Part shown: piece after piece, positions 42,791 to 54,056 of the stretch | How positions within the stretch are numbered: the first letter of the stretch is position 1 | Layout of the letters: each line of letters opens with the position of its first letter | From: Diplonema papillatum | Lineage: Eukaryota > Euglenozoa > Diplonemea > Diplonemida > Diplonemidae | Assembly (NCBI GenBank): GCA_030068145.1 | Contig: JAPJBO010000011.1 | Span: forward strand, 186,001 to 250,000 | Direction of reading: 5' to 3' | DNA length: 64,000 nt | Made by a program: the position numbers and the translations under genes | Notes under the pieces: model-generated | Database searches by the model: none | What the model saw: only the letters and a program-made list of their open reading frames with translations | Told to the model about the DNA's origin: nothing

Positions 42791-43286
42791 GGTAAAGCAC
42801 GGTGCTGTGCATGTGGAATAGGCGACTTCCAAAACTCGTATTCGGAGGCCGATTTGGGGTCCGATTTCACCTGGCGAAAGCTTTCCCGTCTCTCCGGGTT
42901 TTGCAAGGGACGTACCTATTGCGTATGAGCATGCTTGCGCGCTACCTTCCCGCATCCACACTACACGTGCGAGACAGCCGGGTTAACGGAGTGCAATAAA
43001 GCTGTTCATCAAAACCTTAACGCTAAACCAAGGAGGCGCGTGCAGAGGGTGTTGGTTCATGAGGATCCCCTGGGTATCTGGAGAACCCCGTGAAAACCGT
43101 CTCTGTAAAAAGAGAAAATATATGTATTTGCTGCACCAGCCAGCCTGAGTCACCATTTCCATCGAGAGACCGGCTGCTGAAAACACAAGGCAGTCCAAAC
43201 GTGCGGTCATATGCGGCTCTACCCCTACACGAACAAGACACACAAACGCAACAGGGAAAAAAGTCCTGAGATACAAAAACGACGAA

Positions 43287-43480
43287 GGTCACCCGGAGAC
43301 TTTAAAACACCGGAGTTTCAAGCGAACTTTCACTCTAAAAACAACACACGACGGTGTGCGAAGAACAAGCGGTATACATCGTTAGTACTAAGACTAATTA
43401 GTTGGCAGCGCATTACTACACGAAACTTACCAAAGCATGCGAGTTCCGCTAGTGCGCACGGCCACAAGAAAGCGCGATAC
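43287..43480 (+). repeat. A-tailed repeat T followed by family B
   Basis: 43287-43340 is a T copy (GGTCACCCGGAGACTTTAAA ... TTTCACTCTAAAAA). 43370-43480 is family B (TTAGTTGGCAGCGCATTACT, ACTTACCAAAGCATGCGAG). Confidence 0.7.
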
Positions 43481-43827
43481 TAAACATTTCGGAGGAGAGA
43501 ATAGCCGTAAAAGGAACAAAAAGAAAGTTTATCACGATTACCATTTCTTCTGGAATCTTCTCAAAAAAGTCCCCCCCCCCCCCCCCCCCCTCTCACTTTC
43601 TGACCTCGACCACTCTGTCTAAATCAGAGTTCTATGTGAAGTCTGCCACTTCCCTCGTGCTACATTCCAGAACCAAAGGCTCCTTCGTGCGTGCTAACGA
43701 CCTTGTCAACAATCGGAGAAAAACATCCACCCACCCCTACCTTCCAGCACCAATAACAACGACACCCCTACCTTCCCACTGTCCCAGACCCTGCTCTAAC
43801 AGGAAAATCCCTTCCCCCTGGGACGTT

Positions 43828-43975
43828 CCCCCCTGGGAGCCGTACACTCCCCTTTTTACCTCTTTCTATTTTGCATTCCCTTTTCTAGACAGCATCTTCC
43901 TCGAAGAAGACTTGATGCTAACATCAACCATGCATGAGAGACAGTGGTCTGCCTAAACAATGAGCTGATTTGCCG
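43828..43975 (+). repeat. Dispersed repeat family C, copy 1
   Basis: GGGAGCCGTACACTCCCCTT, TTTACCTCTTTCT, CATCTTCCTCGAAGAAGACT, ATCAACCATGCATGAGAG, TCTGCCTAAACA. Collinear with 49078-49215; fragments near 8985, 46925 and 62445. Confidence 0.75.
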
Positions 43976-44149
43976 CGCAGACAAATCTCGTTCGAAGGTG
44001 ACCCAATGCCGGTCAATCCTCCGAGAGCTTGGCGCGCAAACAGATGCTTACCGACACAATCGTGTGTTCTCCCCACCCCCCCTCTGCATGGAAGAAACAA
44101 CCTTTCCAATACCCTTCAAGCTAAACCATTATACAACGACCCCCCTCTG

Positions 44150-44275
44150 CATGGATGCTGATGGTTCGCCTTATGTGTCCGTGGCTTATAGGACCGAAAC
44201 ACGGCGCAGATGGGACCAGTGCGGTGTTGAGCACATACCCATTCCAAACACGTTCTTGCAACCCCCCCCTCTGCA
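44150..44275 (+). repeat. Family D, short copy
   Basis: GCTGATGGTTCGCCTTATGT, GTCCGTGGCTTATAGGACCG, GGGACCAGTGCGGTGTTGAG, ACGTTCTTGCAACCCCCC. Followed by CCCTCTGCATGGA, which recurs three times between 44080 and 44285. Confidence 0.7.
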
Positions 44276-44477
44276 TGGAAGATCTCGGACGGAAGATCCC
44301 TGCTCTACCGACAAGGGGCATTCGTTCGCACAGAAGGTCGTTCCGACTCAAGGGGCACGAAACGAAAGTGAGCGCCAACTCTTTGAGTTTGGGATGTCTC
44401 CGGTCTTGGCTTAGTCTTTACCACATTGACTCCCGAGCAAGCCGTTCAATCTGAACCTGGCTCCGAACGCTCTTCTT

Positions 44478-44645
44478 TTTGCATAAGCGCCAGCTTGGAA
44501 GGAAATGCTCGACGATGCTGCCTGACAAAGAACAGAAGGGATTCCAAGTGCTGTAACTACCAACCACGTGTTGAACGGACGTGAGGTCATGCGGGTCTAC
44601 CCCCTACACGACAAATCACACCAACAACCGTCTCTGCAAACCCCC
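44478..44645 (+). repeat. Family A, copy 2
   Basis: CATAAGCGCCAGCTTGGAAG, GAAATGCTCGACGATGCTGC, CCAAGTGCTGTAACTACC, CACGTGTTGAACGGACGTGA. Truncated on the right before the MITE. Confidence 0.75.
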
Positions 44646-44757
44646 CCCGGGTGCGCACAACACCGCGGCGAATAATAACACCAAAAAAGCGTTTCATTCT
44701 AAAAAAGAAAAAAAAGAGCGGTTCCTTCACGGGAGCTTTCCTTTACTTACGGGAGTA

Positions 44758-45085
44758 GGGCTTACGCTCCGTTTTCGGTCAGAGAAAATACGTGTGGTCC
44801 ACATGGGGACGCCCAAGGTTAGAGGGAAAACAAACCTTTCCCCCCTATGTGCGGCGGGAAAAAAAAAATAGTGTCACTACTAACTTGGCGGCACGTGGCT
44901 GTGCGGCCTGGCGACTTGTGGGCCTAGACACACCCTGCATGTGGCCCAACCTGTGGCAAGCACATGTGGGGGGGAATTTAATTAAAATCCGCATGTGGTA
45001 CCTGTGGATCCACACGTGGGGGAAAGAAAATCCAAAAAAATTAACGTGTGGGAATCCACACGATCCACGTGAAGCGTAAGCCCTG
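44758..45085. mobile_element. MITE M1 with 9-bp target duplication, copy 1
   Basis: Ends AGGGCTTACGCTCC and GAAGCGTAAGCCCTG. 9-bp direct duplication TACGGGAGT at 44749-44757 and 45086-45094. The interior is rich in CACGTGTGG/CCACATGTGG words that fold back on each other. Copy 2 at 53741-54056 is collinear. No ORF. A 9-bp duplication and subterminal palindromes suggest a Mutator-type non-autonomous element. Confidence 0.85.
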
Positions 45086-45955
45086 TACGGGAGTCTTTGT
45101 GCTCCCTTTTTCTGTTCCCTCCGCCTTCTCTCATTTTTTTTCATTCGAAGAAAACGTGTTCAAGAACCATGCGTGAGAGGGCTGCTTCTGCCCCCAACCG
45201 TTCACCGCCTTTGGAGGGGAGGGATATCTAGAAATTTCTAGCACACGGGTTCGACTTGAGTTTCTTCAGGCCTGCATGTCCCATCAAAAGCAAGCGAAAA
45301 GAAAACAAAAGAGCGTTTTACCACCTTGCGCGGTGGCACGGGATGTTTGGCAGCCGCTGCTAAACACGACGTCATCCGATAACCTGGCTATCGAGGCAGT
45401 GCATGCTAATCCATGTGGTTCATGTACTTAAAAGAACTCAATGCTAAACAAACATAACGTGGGCGGCGCCGAAGCTTTACCAGCTTCGGCTGACACCATT
45501 TGCGCACTTAACCATGGTTAAGAAGACGACTGAAAGCATAGACTCAAAGGATAGCTCAAAGCATCTGCAGAATAACACGAAAAGCCTCTAGGCAAAAACC
45601 CGTTTTCACACGTCTTCTTGCTTGCGGTGTTGCAATGAGCAGTTAGCAGCGTCGCACGGAGGCAGACGAGCAAGCACAATTCTGTCGAATCATCCCCTCA
45701 CGTTCCCGGTACACAGACGTACGTACACATCTACCGAACCGTCTTTTTTCCTTCTTGCATTGTCTACGCATTTTTGCACGCGACGCTCGGTTGGTACGGT
45801 GTTAAACTACGATTTCCCGGCTCAGGGGGGATGTATGAATGCAAGTGGTCCCCCAATCGACAGGATCAACACCTTGAAGCGTCTCTCCCGCACCTGCCCG
45901 TGTACGATACGAGGGGGAAAAAAAAAAAAAAAAGCCGCCGTCACCCACTACGGCA
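45086..45955. other. Non-coding spacer
   Basis: No supported gene. Only short unrelated ORFs and poly-A-rich stretches. Confidence 0.35.
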
Positions 45956-46152
45956 CTGTGCTACCGTATGTAAGGTATGTGAATAAATGGCAGAAACCAC
46001 CAACGATACACAACAAAGGGCACCCACCGATCCTCTTACCCCGTGTAACCACATCTTCAAGAACACGCTGCGCATAGCGGCCGCCCCTGTTGCCGAAAAG
46101 TCACACCGGAGGCTCTAATACCCGGGATTTCAAGCGAACTTTTCACTCTAAG
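45956..46152 (+). repeat. A-tailed repeat T, longer diverged copy
   Basis: CTACCGTATGTAAGGTATGT, AAACCACCAACGAT, CACCCACCGATCCTCTTACC and CCGTGTAACCACATCTT. Then, after a divergent stretch, AGTCACACCGGAGGCTCTAA ... TTTCAAGCGAACTTTTCACT. Confidence 0.65.
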
Positions 46153-46663
46153 GGAAGACCGCCCCGATGTCGGATGTGCCCTCGTGAGCCCAGGAAAGGG
46201 GCGAGAGGGCTTATTTGTTGAACGGGATCTGTGCGTGCATGTTCTCTTTCTTTTTGAATGAGCACACAGAAATACTCCTATTCGCTATGGAAATTACAAG
46301 GGAGCCCAGTCCGCTTCCAAGGGGGGGCAGTTGCTCCAAAAGCAACGCGCATCCCCCGCCGAGTATTTGTTAAATTTTCCAATACCACGCATTTTTTTTT
46401 TTCCCGGGATACGAATGTCCTCTCTGTCCTTGTTGGCCTCGCACAAACGCAACATATGCTTCACATCGTGGTCTCCCTTTTTAGAGTCATATTTTTCTGT
46501 TTACTACACACCACGCTCGAGGTTCTATTCACTGCTGGCCGTCCTGAAGCCATGTCTCACTAGCGTTGAGAACCGAGTTATGTTTAGCACCCCTTCCTAC
46601 CGGCTATTCCGGTGGTTGGCATAAGGCCTCCCTTTTTAAGCCCCTTCCCCCCGCATTCTCTTT

Positions 46664-46895
46664 TTAATAGCATTTGTACCGACGGGAACATTGCCGGAAC
46701 AAAGGTTGCGCATGAAAGGGGAAACCCAAACCAGCGAGTGCGATTCCAGAAAAACCTGTACCCGCGAAGGACAAGTGTAGAACCCTTTGTCGATCATTTT
46801 CATCACCTTCGGTCAGTTGACGCTGATCGTTGTTATTTCGTTTGTCAGTGCACACCCAACTCCGGTAATGTTCCTCTCTTCTCTTATCCTCTTCC
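46664..46895 (+). repeat. Dispersed repeat family E, copy 1
   Basis: ACGGGAACATTGCCGGAACA, CGCATGAAAGGGGAAA, GTACCCGCGAAGGACAAG, TTCATCACCTTCGGTCAGTT, CAACTCCGGTAATGTTCC. Collinear with 50365-50585. Confidence 0.7.
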
Positions 46896-46969
46896 AGAAC
46901 AACTTGCCGCCAGCATGGAAAGGCAGGACTGCCTAAACAGTAAACTAAGATTTTCCCCCTTCCACCCAC

Positions 46970-47140
46970 GCTACGAACAGCCGCCTGACAAACCAGATTC
47001 ACACCCGCTGTCCGGTCTACGGACACAGGTTCCGCGCTGATGATGGCCCGCCTTTTTGTCCGTGGTTGAAAGAATCGAACCAACGGCGCAGACGGAACCT
47101 GTGCCTTTTTGAGTTCCAAGCACGTTCTCGCACCGGAGTA
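46970..47140 (+). repeat. Family D, copy
   Basis: GCTACGAACAGCCGCCTGAC, GGTTCCGCGCTGATGATGG, TGTCCGTGGTTGAAAGAATC, CCAAGCACGTTCTCGCAC. Confidence 0.65.
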
Positions 47141-48140
47141 CCGTTTGCTGCGACCATTCATGGAAAGGATCTATCATTAAATGACCGGCTCGCGTTTGTT
47201 TTTCTGCAGGCGAAGAATGTCCGTTGAACCGCCTGGCGTATCCCACGAGGATGCTGGGCAGCACTGCTGCTGCCCCTGAAACAGAAAAACAGTCTAAAAA
47301 AAGAAGAAATGCGCAAAAGAATGGTCTGCCGTGCGGTGCAAGACACTGGACAAATAGGGCGAGCCCACCATCGCCAAGGGGGGGAGGGAGGCTGTTCTTT
47401 CCTATTGCGATGCGGTCAGAGAACTTGCCTCCTGTGTAGAGAGCACTTATCGGGACCTAAACAGGTAACCTCTATGGTGAGGGATGTCTTTTTCTGTCTG
47501 TGTATGTAAAAGCCGAAAAAAAGAACAAAACAACGAATCGTTTTTTTAACACTGTTGTACTGAACATTTCCGGAACAACGGCGAAACACGAGAAATTGAA
47601 GAACCGAGGCTAACGAAAACTCACACACCCAGTGCTTAAAACTCGAAGCATCAACATCCATCACATCGGACGACGTTATCAAGGAGCCCTAGCCTATGAC
47701 AATGCAAGCCTACCCCTTGTGGTACCTGCATTTCACGTTCACACTGCTTAAAACTCGAAGCAGTACAAAAATTGTTGCTTATCCACCAAAGCGCCGCAAA
47801 CCACGTGGATCTGGCGCGAGCTAAATTCCGGAAAATGTTTATTCGTGCACAGTGACAGAGTCTCTTGTTGAAGACACGTCAGAAAAATATCAACGCGTGC
47901 CGCCGTTGATACAAAAAAAGACACCCCTTTTCCGATGCGCACCCAGAGTACCCACTCAGTAGTATACCTGTCCCTTATACGACCAGATCCCGGAAAGGGG
48001 GGGGGGGATGTCATGCCCGAGGAGAAGGTCCTCCCCCATGGGAACTCCACGGAGGGTTGCCGTTCTTTTTATCGCGCATCGCTCACCCCCCTAGTTGCCG
48101 TGATTATCCGGGACCAGTTCCCGTTTCCTCCCACCAGGCG
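47141..48140. other. Non-coding spacer
   Basis: Contains AACATTTCCGGAACAACGGC (family E fragment, 47566), two CTTAAAACTCGAAGCA words (47637, 47748), and no supported gene. Confidence 0.4.
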
Positions 48141-48433
48141 TTTTACATAAGCGCAAGCTTGGAAGGAAATGCTCGACGATGCTGCCAGACAAAGAACCGA
48201 AGGGATCCCAAGTGCTGTAACTACCGAACCACGTGTTGAACGGACGGGAGGTCGTGCCGGTCTACCCCTACACGACAAATCATACAAACACAACAGGTCA
48301 AAAGTCCTGAGTGAGAACACAATACACGGTGGTATAAGCAAGAACTAATCAGATTGTGGTTGTGTTGTATTTGCCCCTCTACCTCTGTATCTCCTCCCTT
48401 CCATTCGGAGTCAAAGCAGCTACGTCGAGTATT
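48141..48433 (+). repeat. Family A, copy 3 (full)
   Basis: Collinear with 32483-32767 over its whole length, ending CAAAGCAGCTACGTCGAGTA. Confidence 0.8.
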
Positions 48434-49077
48434 CGACTCTCTAGTACTCTAGTGGACCGTTTCCCCTCCAACCGGAAGGGGTCCCATCCGCACGGGCGAT
48501 TTCCACGTACGACACAACTTTCGGATCCTCCGAACCAATGCTAAGGCGGGTAGGCGGCACTGTTGGTACTATAACTTTCAAACCCCCCCTAAAAAGCTTT
48601 TCGCTAAAAATGACCAGCGACGGGTACACCCACCGATTCTCTTATTGCAGTTTACTGCGGGAATCGGAGCAAGACGCATGGCTAGATGAGCACGACGCTT
48701 TTAGCCTAGGAGACCTATTGCGGTTAACGGGACGGCCCGATGCAAGACAATGAGATCTCCCCTGTTTTTTTTCCATGCACATCCACAAGACATCCTACTC
48801 GGGCACGGCTTTTTCGCGGCCCCTCCTTCCGGTGAGCCGAAACCACCAAACGATCACAGAATGAGGGCGCGGGAAAGAGGGTCAGCAAGACGGAAACTCT
48901 TTTCGTCCACGCTGACAGCCTCCGGGGAGATGGCCGGGGCAGGCCCAGCGATGCCTGGCAGAACCATCAGAAACCCAAACCAAAGAGCGAAACCTGAGAC
49001 GAAGAACGAGGTGCACACAACACTGCGGTGAAAAAACACAGGGGGCTAGTCCCTCAAGGTTTCATACCCCACTTTGG
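48434..49077. other. Non-coding spacer
   Basis: No gene recognised. TACACCCACCGATTCTCTTA at 48625 is a fragment of repeat T's 5' part. Confidence 0.4.
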
Positions 49078-49215
49078 GAGCCGTACACTCCCCTTTTTAC
49101 CTCTTTCTTTTTTGCATCCCTTTCCTAGACAACATCTTCCTCGAAGAAGACTGATGCTAGCATCAACCATGCATGAGAGGCAGTGCTCTGCCTAAACATT
49201 AAACTAAGATTTTCC
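49078..49215 (+). repeat. Family C, copy 2
   Basis: GGGAGCCGTACACTCCCCTT through CTCTGCCTAAACATTAAACT; about 90% the same as 43828-43975 by eye. Confidence 0.75.
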
Positions 49216-50344
49216 CCCCGTCTCACAGGACTGGCTGCTGGGTTCGGTGATAGAAACAGGGAATAGCTACTGGCAATCGACTGTGGTCATAAGATAGAGA
49301 ACCCGTTTTAACAAGCCTCAATGGTCAACCGGAGACCCTACAACACCGAACCTCTAAACCACAATAAACGCTAAAAGGAGCCTAGCAGAGCACCCTTGGT
49401 TGGGCTAGTCTGACACGCAGAGAGAAGGGAGGGTTCACCAAGTGTCGGAACCACGCAACTCCGGACGGAGGAGACCCTGCCTAGCCTAGGCCAGTGATGG
49501 GTGCGCACGCGTAGATCCTAACCCCCCGGCATCTCAAGCGAACTTTAATTACAGTCTCACTGCGGGAATGCTGCTGCGCAGTCGACAAGCCACCCAAGAA
49601 CCAGGTGGTTGGGGGGGGGTGCAGTGCTGATACTAAGCCTGAGACCCAAAACGAAGTTGCTAACCCTGGGTGGGGGTGGGTACCCCCCCCCCCTCCTGGT
49701 GCAACCCACTGTGGACCTACTGTGGGACCCACCTTAGCTAAATTCTCTAAGGTGAAATGGTGGAAAAAATGGGTCAAAAATCTTTTTTTTCGAGTGCTTT
49801 TTTGGGAGGATTTGGGCCAAAGAAAATTCTTTTTTTCTTGGTCGCTGCTGAGGAAACCACTTCAGAGCGGTCACCACCCTGCTGCACACAGGCCCTGCAG
49901 GAGGGGGGGGGGGTACCCACCCACCCCTCGTTGCCGTCCGGCTGACAACGATGCCGAGTTTAGGGGCCTTAGCATCAGCACTGGGGGGGTGTCGTTGGAC
50001 GGAAAGAAAAAGGTTTACCCTGGATGGTTTGATTCCTCTTCGTTCTTTCTTGCAGTCATGTCACCAAGAAGTATCCCGCAGACTTTACGTCAGCGAACAC
50101 AAAAGGCGCAGAGCGGACCAGTAAGCAGAATTCCCCTACGAATGGTGCTACAAGGGGCTTCAAGAGGCGTCCTGGAGGAATCCTTCCGGCCTGAGGTACC
50201 TGGGTGTGTGAGGAGCCATGTGCGGCTGCATTGTAAACAGGCGTCCGTAGTTCGCGCAATAGGACTGGTCATGAGCAGAACCTATTTGCCTCGATTTTGG
50301 CACCTGCCGCACCGAACTATGACTGGCCCAGCGGCTTCAAATAT
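49216..50344. other. Non-coding spacer with diverged T copies
   Basis: 49328-49380 is a diverged T-like unit (GGTCAACCGGAGACCCTACA ... AACGCTAAAAGG), identical in type to 61842. 49527-49550 holds TCTCAAGCGAACTTTAA. The 254-codon ORF at 49605-50369 is compositionally biased and unsupported. Confidence 0.4.
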
Positions 50345-50590
50345 TTTCTTAAAAGTACATCTGTGCTGACGGGAACACTTCCGGAACAACGGTTGCACAT
50401 GAAAGAGAAAACGAAGCCAACGAAAAAGTGCTAATACAGGAAACCCTCCCAGAGAGGTTTATACCCTGTACACGCGAAGAACAAGAAACTTTTGCCTTCT
50501 CATTTTTCATCACCTTTGGTCAGCTGATGCTGATCGTCCGTTGCTTCGTTTATCAGTGCAAGCCCCAACTCCGGAAATGTTCCGCCTGCG
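50345..50590 (+). repeat. Family E, copy 2
   Basis: GACGGGAACACTTCCGGAAC, GTTGCACATGAAAGAGAAAA, CACGCGAAGAACAAG, CACCTTTGGTCAGCTGATGC, CAACTCCGGAAATGTTCC. Confidence 0.7.
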
Positions 50591-51239
50591 GCGCAAGTAT
50601 TTTTGAAGTCCATGATGTGCAAGGAAGCACCCTCCCCGGAGCCAAAAACTGTGATCGGTCCGAATCTGGCAGCGCTAATAATATATAATGAAACCCCCCT
50701 TGTACCTAATACCCTGGTAGATACCGGCGGGTGCGTCGAAAAAGCCGTGGTTGAAGTAAGAACCTCGATAAGCAGCAAGCTGCCGATGCCAAAAGACACC
50801 CTACAACGACACGCCCACCTATTTAAGGGTCGAGATCTCGCGCGTTAGTGGGATCAACCTGACAAATCACTCCACCAACCAGGAGCGGCCATGCACCACC
50901 ACACAATTCATCGAGAAAGAGCTCTCAATCTGTCAATCCTTGACTGCTTGAGAACTCCGGAAACCAAAACGGACACGCGGTGCGTGAGTCCACACCGCCG
51001 CCTTCCCTTCCCTCAGATCACCGGCCATTCTTTTAATGCCGTTTTTTTCCTACAGCAGGGCCTTTTAACCAATCGAGCCGCAATCAATTCCCCGTTTTTT
51101 TTTTCCGGAGCCTCATATCGCCCGTATCCACCCCATCCTCTCCTTCGATGCGCATTTTTCTATTTTTTTCCTATTTCTTGGTACCAGCCCCTTGCAGCAG
51201 CGCCTTCTGCAGAAGGTGGCTTGGGTACTTCGTCACACT
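50591..51239. other. Non-coding spacer
   Basis: No supported gene. Possible continuation of the rRNA fragment left of 51240 cannot be confirmed by eye. Confidence 0.35.
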
Positions 51240-51510
51240 AGTCAGAGAGTGCCAAGCAGTGTCTGGGAAGTCAGTCCTCGACCCCGCGGTTTTAAGGCCA
51301 CGGAGTTCAAATCGGGCTGGATTCTTCGGACATGTATTAGCAATGGAGTTACCATTGTTGTCCAACTGGGGCCCAAAAGGCTCATTCCCCGCGTAGATTG
51401 CCACCGGTTTAATGAGCCGTCTGCAGACCCACTGTTCATCCATTTACTCTGAGACTTGCATGGCTTAATCCTTGAAACAAGCATATGACTACTGGCAGGA
51501 TCAACCAGGT
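51240..51510 (-). rRNA. Small-subunit (18S) rRNA 5'-end fragment, divergent
   Basis: On the minus strand, from 51510: CCTGGTTGATCCTGCCAGTA, GTCATATGCTTGTTTCAAGG, ATTAAGCCATGCAAGTCTCA, then GGCTCATTAAAC (about 51412) and GCTAATACATG (about 51341-51331). This is the canonical order of the 18S 5' domain. The right edge falls at the mature 5' end. Similarity fades left of about 51240 and the rest of the gene is absent, so it is a dispersed relic or truncated copy. GTTTCAAGGA is the variant I associate with Euglenozoa. Confidence 0.8.
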
Positions 51511-52232
51511 TTCTTGTCACTCAAACCAGACTGGACCGAGCAAAATCTGACGAAGCAGAGCACGGAACCCCTCTTCCAAAGCAGCAGGTGCCAAAGCGGA
51601 TCTCAGTCAATGGATATTCGGTCAGAGTTAGATGGGATCACCCTCAAGCACGCCGGGTCCTAAGAGATGCAGTCGAGAACACCGTTGCGCCGGGTACTCT
51701 GCTCCCCGGACCACACTAAGGTGGCGCTATCTTCATGGGTACCCCAGAAGACGTCGTCGACATATTTTCCGAGTCCAGAGGCTTGGTACATTTGCAAGTC
51801 CCAATCTAGCGAGTGAACTCGCTTTTCGGGGAACGCCATAGGGTACCCCTATCCAGCACATTTATCTACCGACGTCACAACTTCCGCCCGCCGTAGTAGT
51901 ACGGAGCAGTGGTGGGGCGTCTATCAGCTCCGGGGAGCGACGCACCAAAACAATTGAAGGACACTGCTTCGGTAGATTTCGCTCCTGCCGACGCTTGCAC
52001 GGAATTAGCTGGCATGAAACCGGTTTAACTAGAATCGTCTCAGAACTTGTGTGGTGGTGAGTCGGCTCTGTTCGCTCTTTGCTGGGTGCGCAGACCCTCC
52101 CAGAAGGAACCAACCCTTTGGGTGAGCTGTCTGACGAAAGTGCATGTCTCACGACGTATCACGAAAACCCCCAGTCATTTGTAAGCAAATGAGTTCCACA
52201 CAATGTACACCCGTTTCTTACTTTTTTTGATA
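51511..52232. other. Spacer with one shared motif
   Basis: 51973-52010 (GGTAGATTTCGCTCCTGCCG then CGCTTGCACGGAATTAGCTG) repeats 8532-8570 beside A-tract array 2. No gene seen. Confidence 0.45.
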
Positions 52233-52452
52233 AAAAATACTCGGGGGGCTGCCTTGTGCTTACTTCGAAGGAGGCTAGAGGGGGAGAAACAATAGAACTA
52301 CAAAATGGGTCTTTTTTGTTGAACGCTTACGCCCGCCACTAAACCCAGATTCACCTGTGTTTCGTGTGGGCTACAGCACATTTACCTCCTTGATCTTTTG
52401 CAGCTGGCAGCCTCCTCAAGTGTTTCCTACAAAGCAGGTGCTTATACAAAAT
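52233..52452 (+). repeat. Family F, near-identical copy
   Basis: Matches 38461-38676 almost base for base, including GGGAGAAACAATAGAACTAC and the CAAAGCAGGTGCTTATACAA end. Confidence 0.85.
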
Positions 52453-52511
52453 AAAGAATGCAAACAGCCGTGCTGGCGACCTTGTTTTATGTACGGCCAC
52501 CAACAGGCAAC

Positions 52512-52702
52512 ACCGTAAGTAAGGTCTGTGGACAATGGCCGAAACCACCAATGACAAACGACCAAGGTACCCACCGATCCTCTTACCTCGTGTAACCACC
52601 ACTCTTACGACACTCAGAGCACGAAGAATATCTTCCCTTAACGACGAAGGTCACCCGGAGACTTTAAAACCCCGGAGTTTCAAGCGAACTTTCACTCTAA
52701 AG
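52512..52702 (+). repeat. A-tailed repeat T, long copy
   Basis: CCGTAAGTAAGGTCTGTGGA, CAATGGCCGAAACCACCAAT, CCAAGGTACCCACCGATCCT, GTGTAACCACCACTCTTACG, ATATCTTCCCTTAACGACGA, then GGTCACCCGGAGACTTTAAA to CACTCTAAAGAG. About 190 bp; one of the two most complete copies. Confidence 0.8.
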
Positions 52703-52892
52703 AGTTAAACGATCCCAGTGTGTGGTCGTGGTTCAGTGAGGCGTTTCTAGAAACTCGCACGGAAATAAAACATGGGTAAAGGACATGGCTAGCCAGTACC
52801 CGTAATGAAAGTGTCACAAAAGAGAAACAACCCACACCCACATCTCCCTCATATCCCTTACTTGCTCTTAAACCCCCCCCCATTTAACAATC

Positions 52893-52938
52893 CGGTTACC
52901 CGAAGACTCTAAAATCCCGGAATCTCAAGCTCTAAAAA
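52893..52938 (+). repeat. A-tailed repeat T, short copy
   Basis: GGTTACCCGAAGACTCTAAA, ATCCCGGAATCTCAAGCTC, TAAAAAAA. Confidence 0.6.
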
Positions 52939-53069
52939 AACAGCGGAAGATCGACTTACTAACAGGTGCACATTGTGCATTTCTTATGGGTTGCGTATCA
53001 CCGTGCGATGCGTGAACACCGTGGGCACATGTCGTAGCAAAATTGTGGGCAGCAAAAATGCACGAAAAT

Positions 53070-53257
53070 GGCCTACCGTAAGTAAGGTATGTGGACAATG
53101 GCCGAAACCACCAATGACCAACGACCAAGGTACCCACCGATCCTCTCACCTCGTGTAACCACCACTCTTACGACACAAAGAATATCTTCCCTTAACGACG
53201 AAGGTCACCCGGAGACTTTAAAACCCCTGAGTTTCAAGCGAACTTTCACTCTGAAAA
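53070..53257 (+). repeat. A-tailed repeat T, long copy
   Basis: Collinear with 52512-52702 from CCGTAAGTAAGGTATGTGGA to CACTCTGAAAAC. Confidence 0.8.
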
Positions 53258-53439
53258 CCCCGCGGGTTTAACGAGGCTGGCAGCCAGCAAAAATATCTAC
53301 AACTCTAAAAAACCCTGGTCCGCACAGACGAGAAAATTGCAGGTACCTACCCCCCGTGCATAAGATGGATAGCCAAACCCCCTTGATTAAGATGGATAAC
53401 GGGCGAGAATGCCAATCAATCAATTTTTGAAGAAACTCG

Positions 53440-53580
53440 CCCGCGTCGGGTAGTCCTGCCACTTGCTGTCGTCGGGGGGGGAGGGTTGGAAACCAACCCA
53501 AACAACTTCCGCCGGTTGGGGAAATCTGCCTAATATGCCTTCGGTGGGCTAGCCTGACACCAGCTGCCCAACGGCGGACA
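53440..53580 (+). repeat. R95, one partial and one near-full copy
   Basis: 53443-53482 is only the right end (GTCGGGTAGTCCTGCCACTT, GCTGTCGTCGGGG). 53494-53575 has AACCCAAACAACTTCCGCCG, GCCTTCGGTGGGC, TAGCCTGACACCAGCTG. Confidence 0.6.
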
Positions 53581-53740
53581 AGGATGAAATCGCTGGAAAC
53601 ACAAAACAGGAACTCGGGAAGCCGTTTCCGGATATGGTTCGGCTCATCGAAAAAAAAAAAAAAAAAAACGAAAACAAAAGGCTGCCGGAATCCCAAAGAA
53701 GCGAATTTCCAGTCTAAAACTATAAAATTGATGTAGTTCC

Positions 53741-54056
53741 AGGGCTTACGCTCCGTTTTCGGTCTCAGAACTGAAAAGATAATACGTGTGGTCCACGTGT
53801 GGGCGCTTAAGGTTCGAGGGGGAAAAAAAAAAACCTTTCCCCTCATGTGCGACGGCAAAAGAAACAGCGTCGCTACTGGACTTGGCGACACCTGGCTGTG
53901 CGGCCTTGACCGCTAGTGGGCCTAGACTCCCCTGCATGTGGACCGATGAATCAAAATCCACATGTGGTACCTGTGGATCCACACGTGGGGGAACATGATC
54001 CAAAAAGAACTAACGTGTGGAAATCCACACGTTCCACACGTGGAGCGTAAGCCCTG
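53741..54056. mobile_element. MITE M1, copy 2, 9-bp target duplication with one mismatch
   Basis: Ends AGGGCTTACGCTCC and GAGCGTAAGCCCTG. Flanks TGTAGTTCC (53732-53740) and TGTAGTTCA (54057-54065). Interior words ACGTGTGGTCCACGTGTGGG, CACATGTGGTACCTGTGGAT and AACGTGTGGAAATCCACACG are collinear with copy 1. Confidence 0.85.

Noticed and set aside
49605-50369. 254-codon ORF as a gene
   Set aside because: Homopolymer-driven composition (Pro, Phe, Gly runs), no domain, and it overlaps repeat-like sequence.
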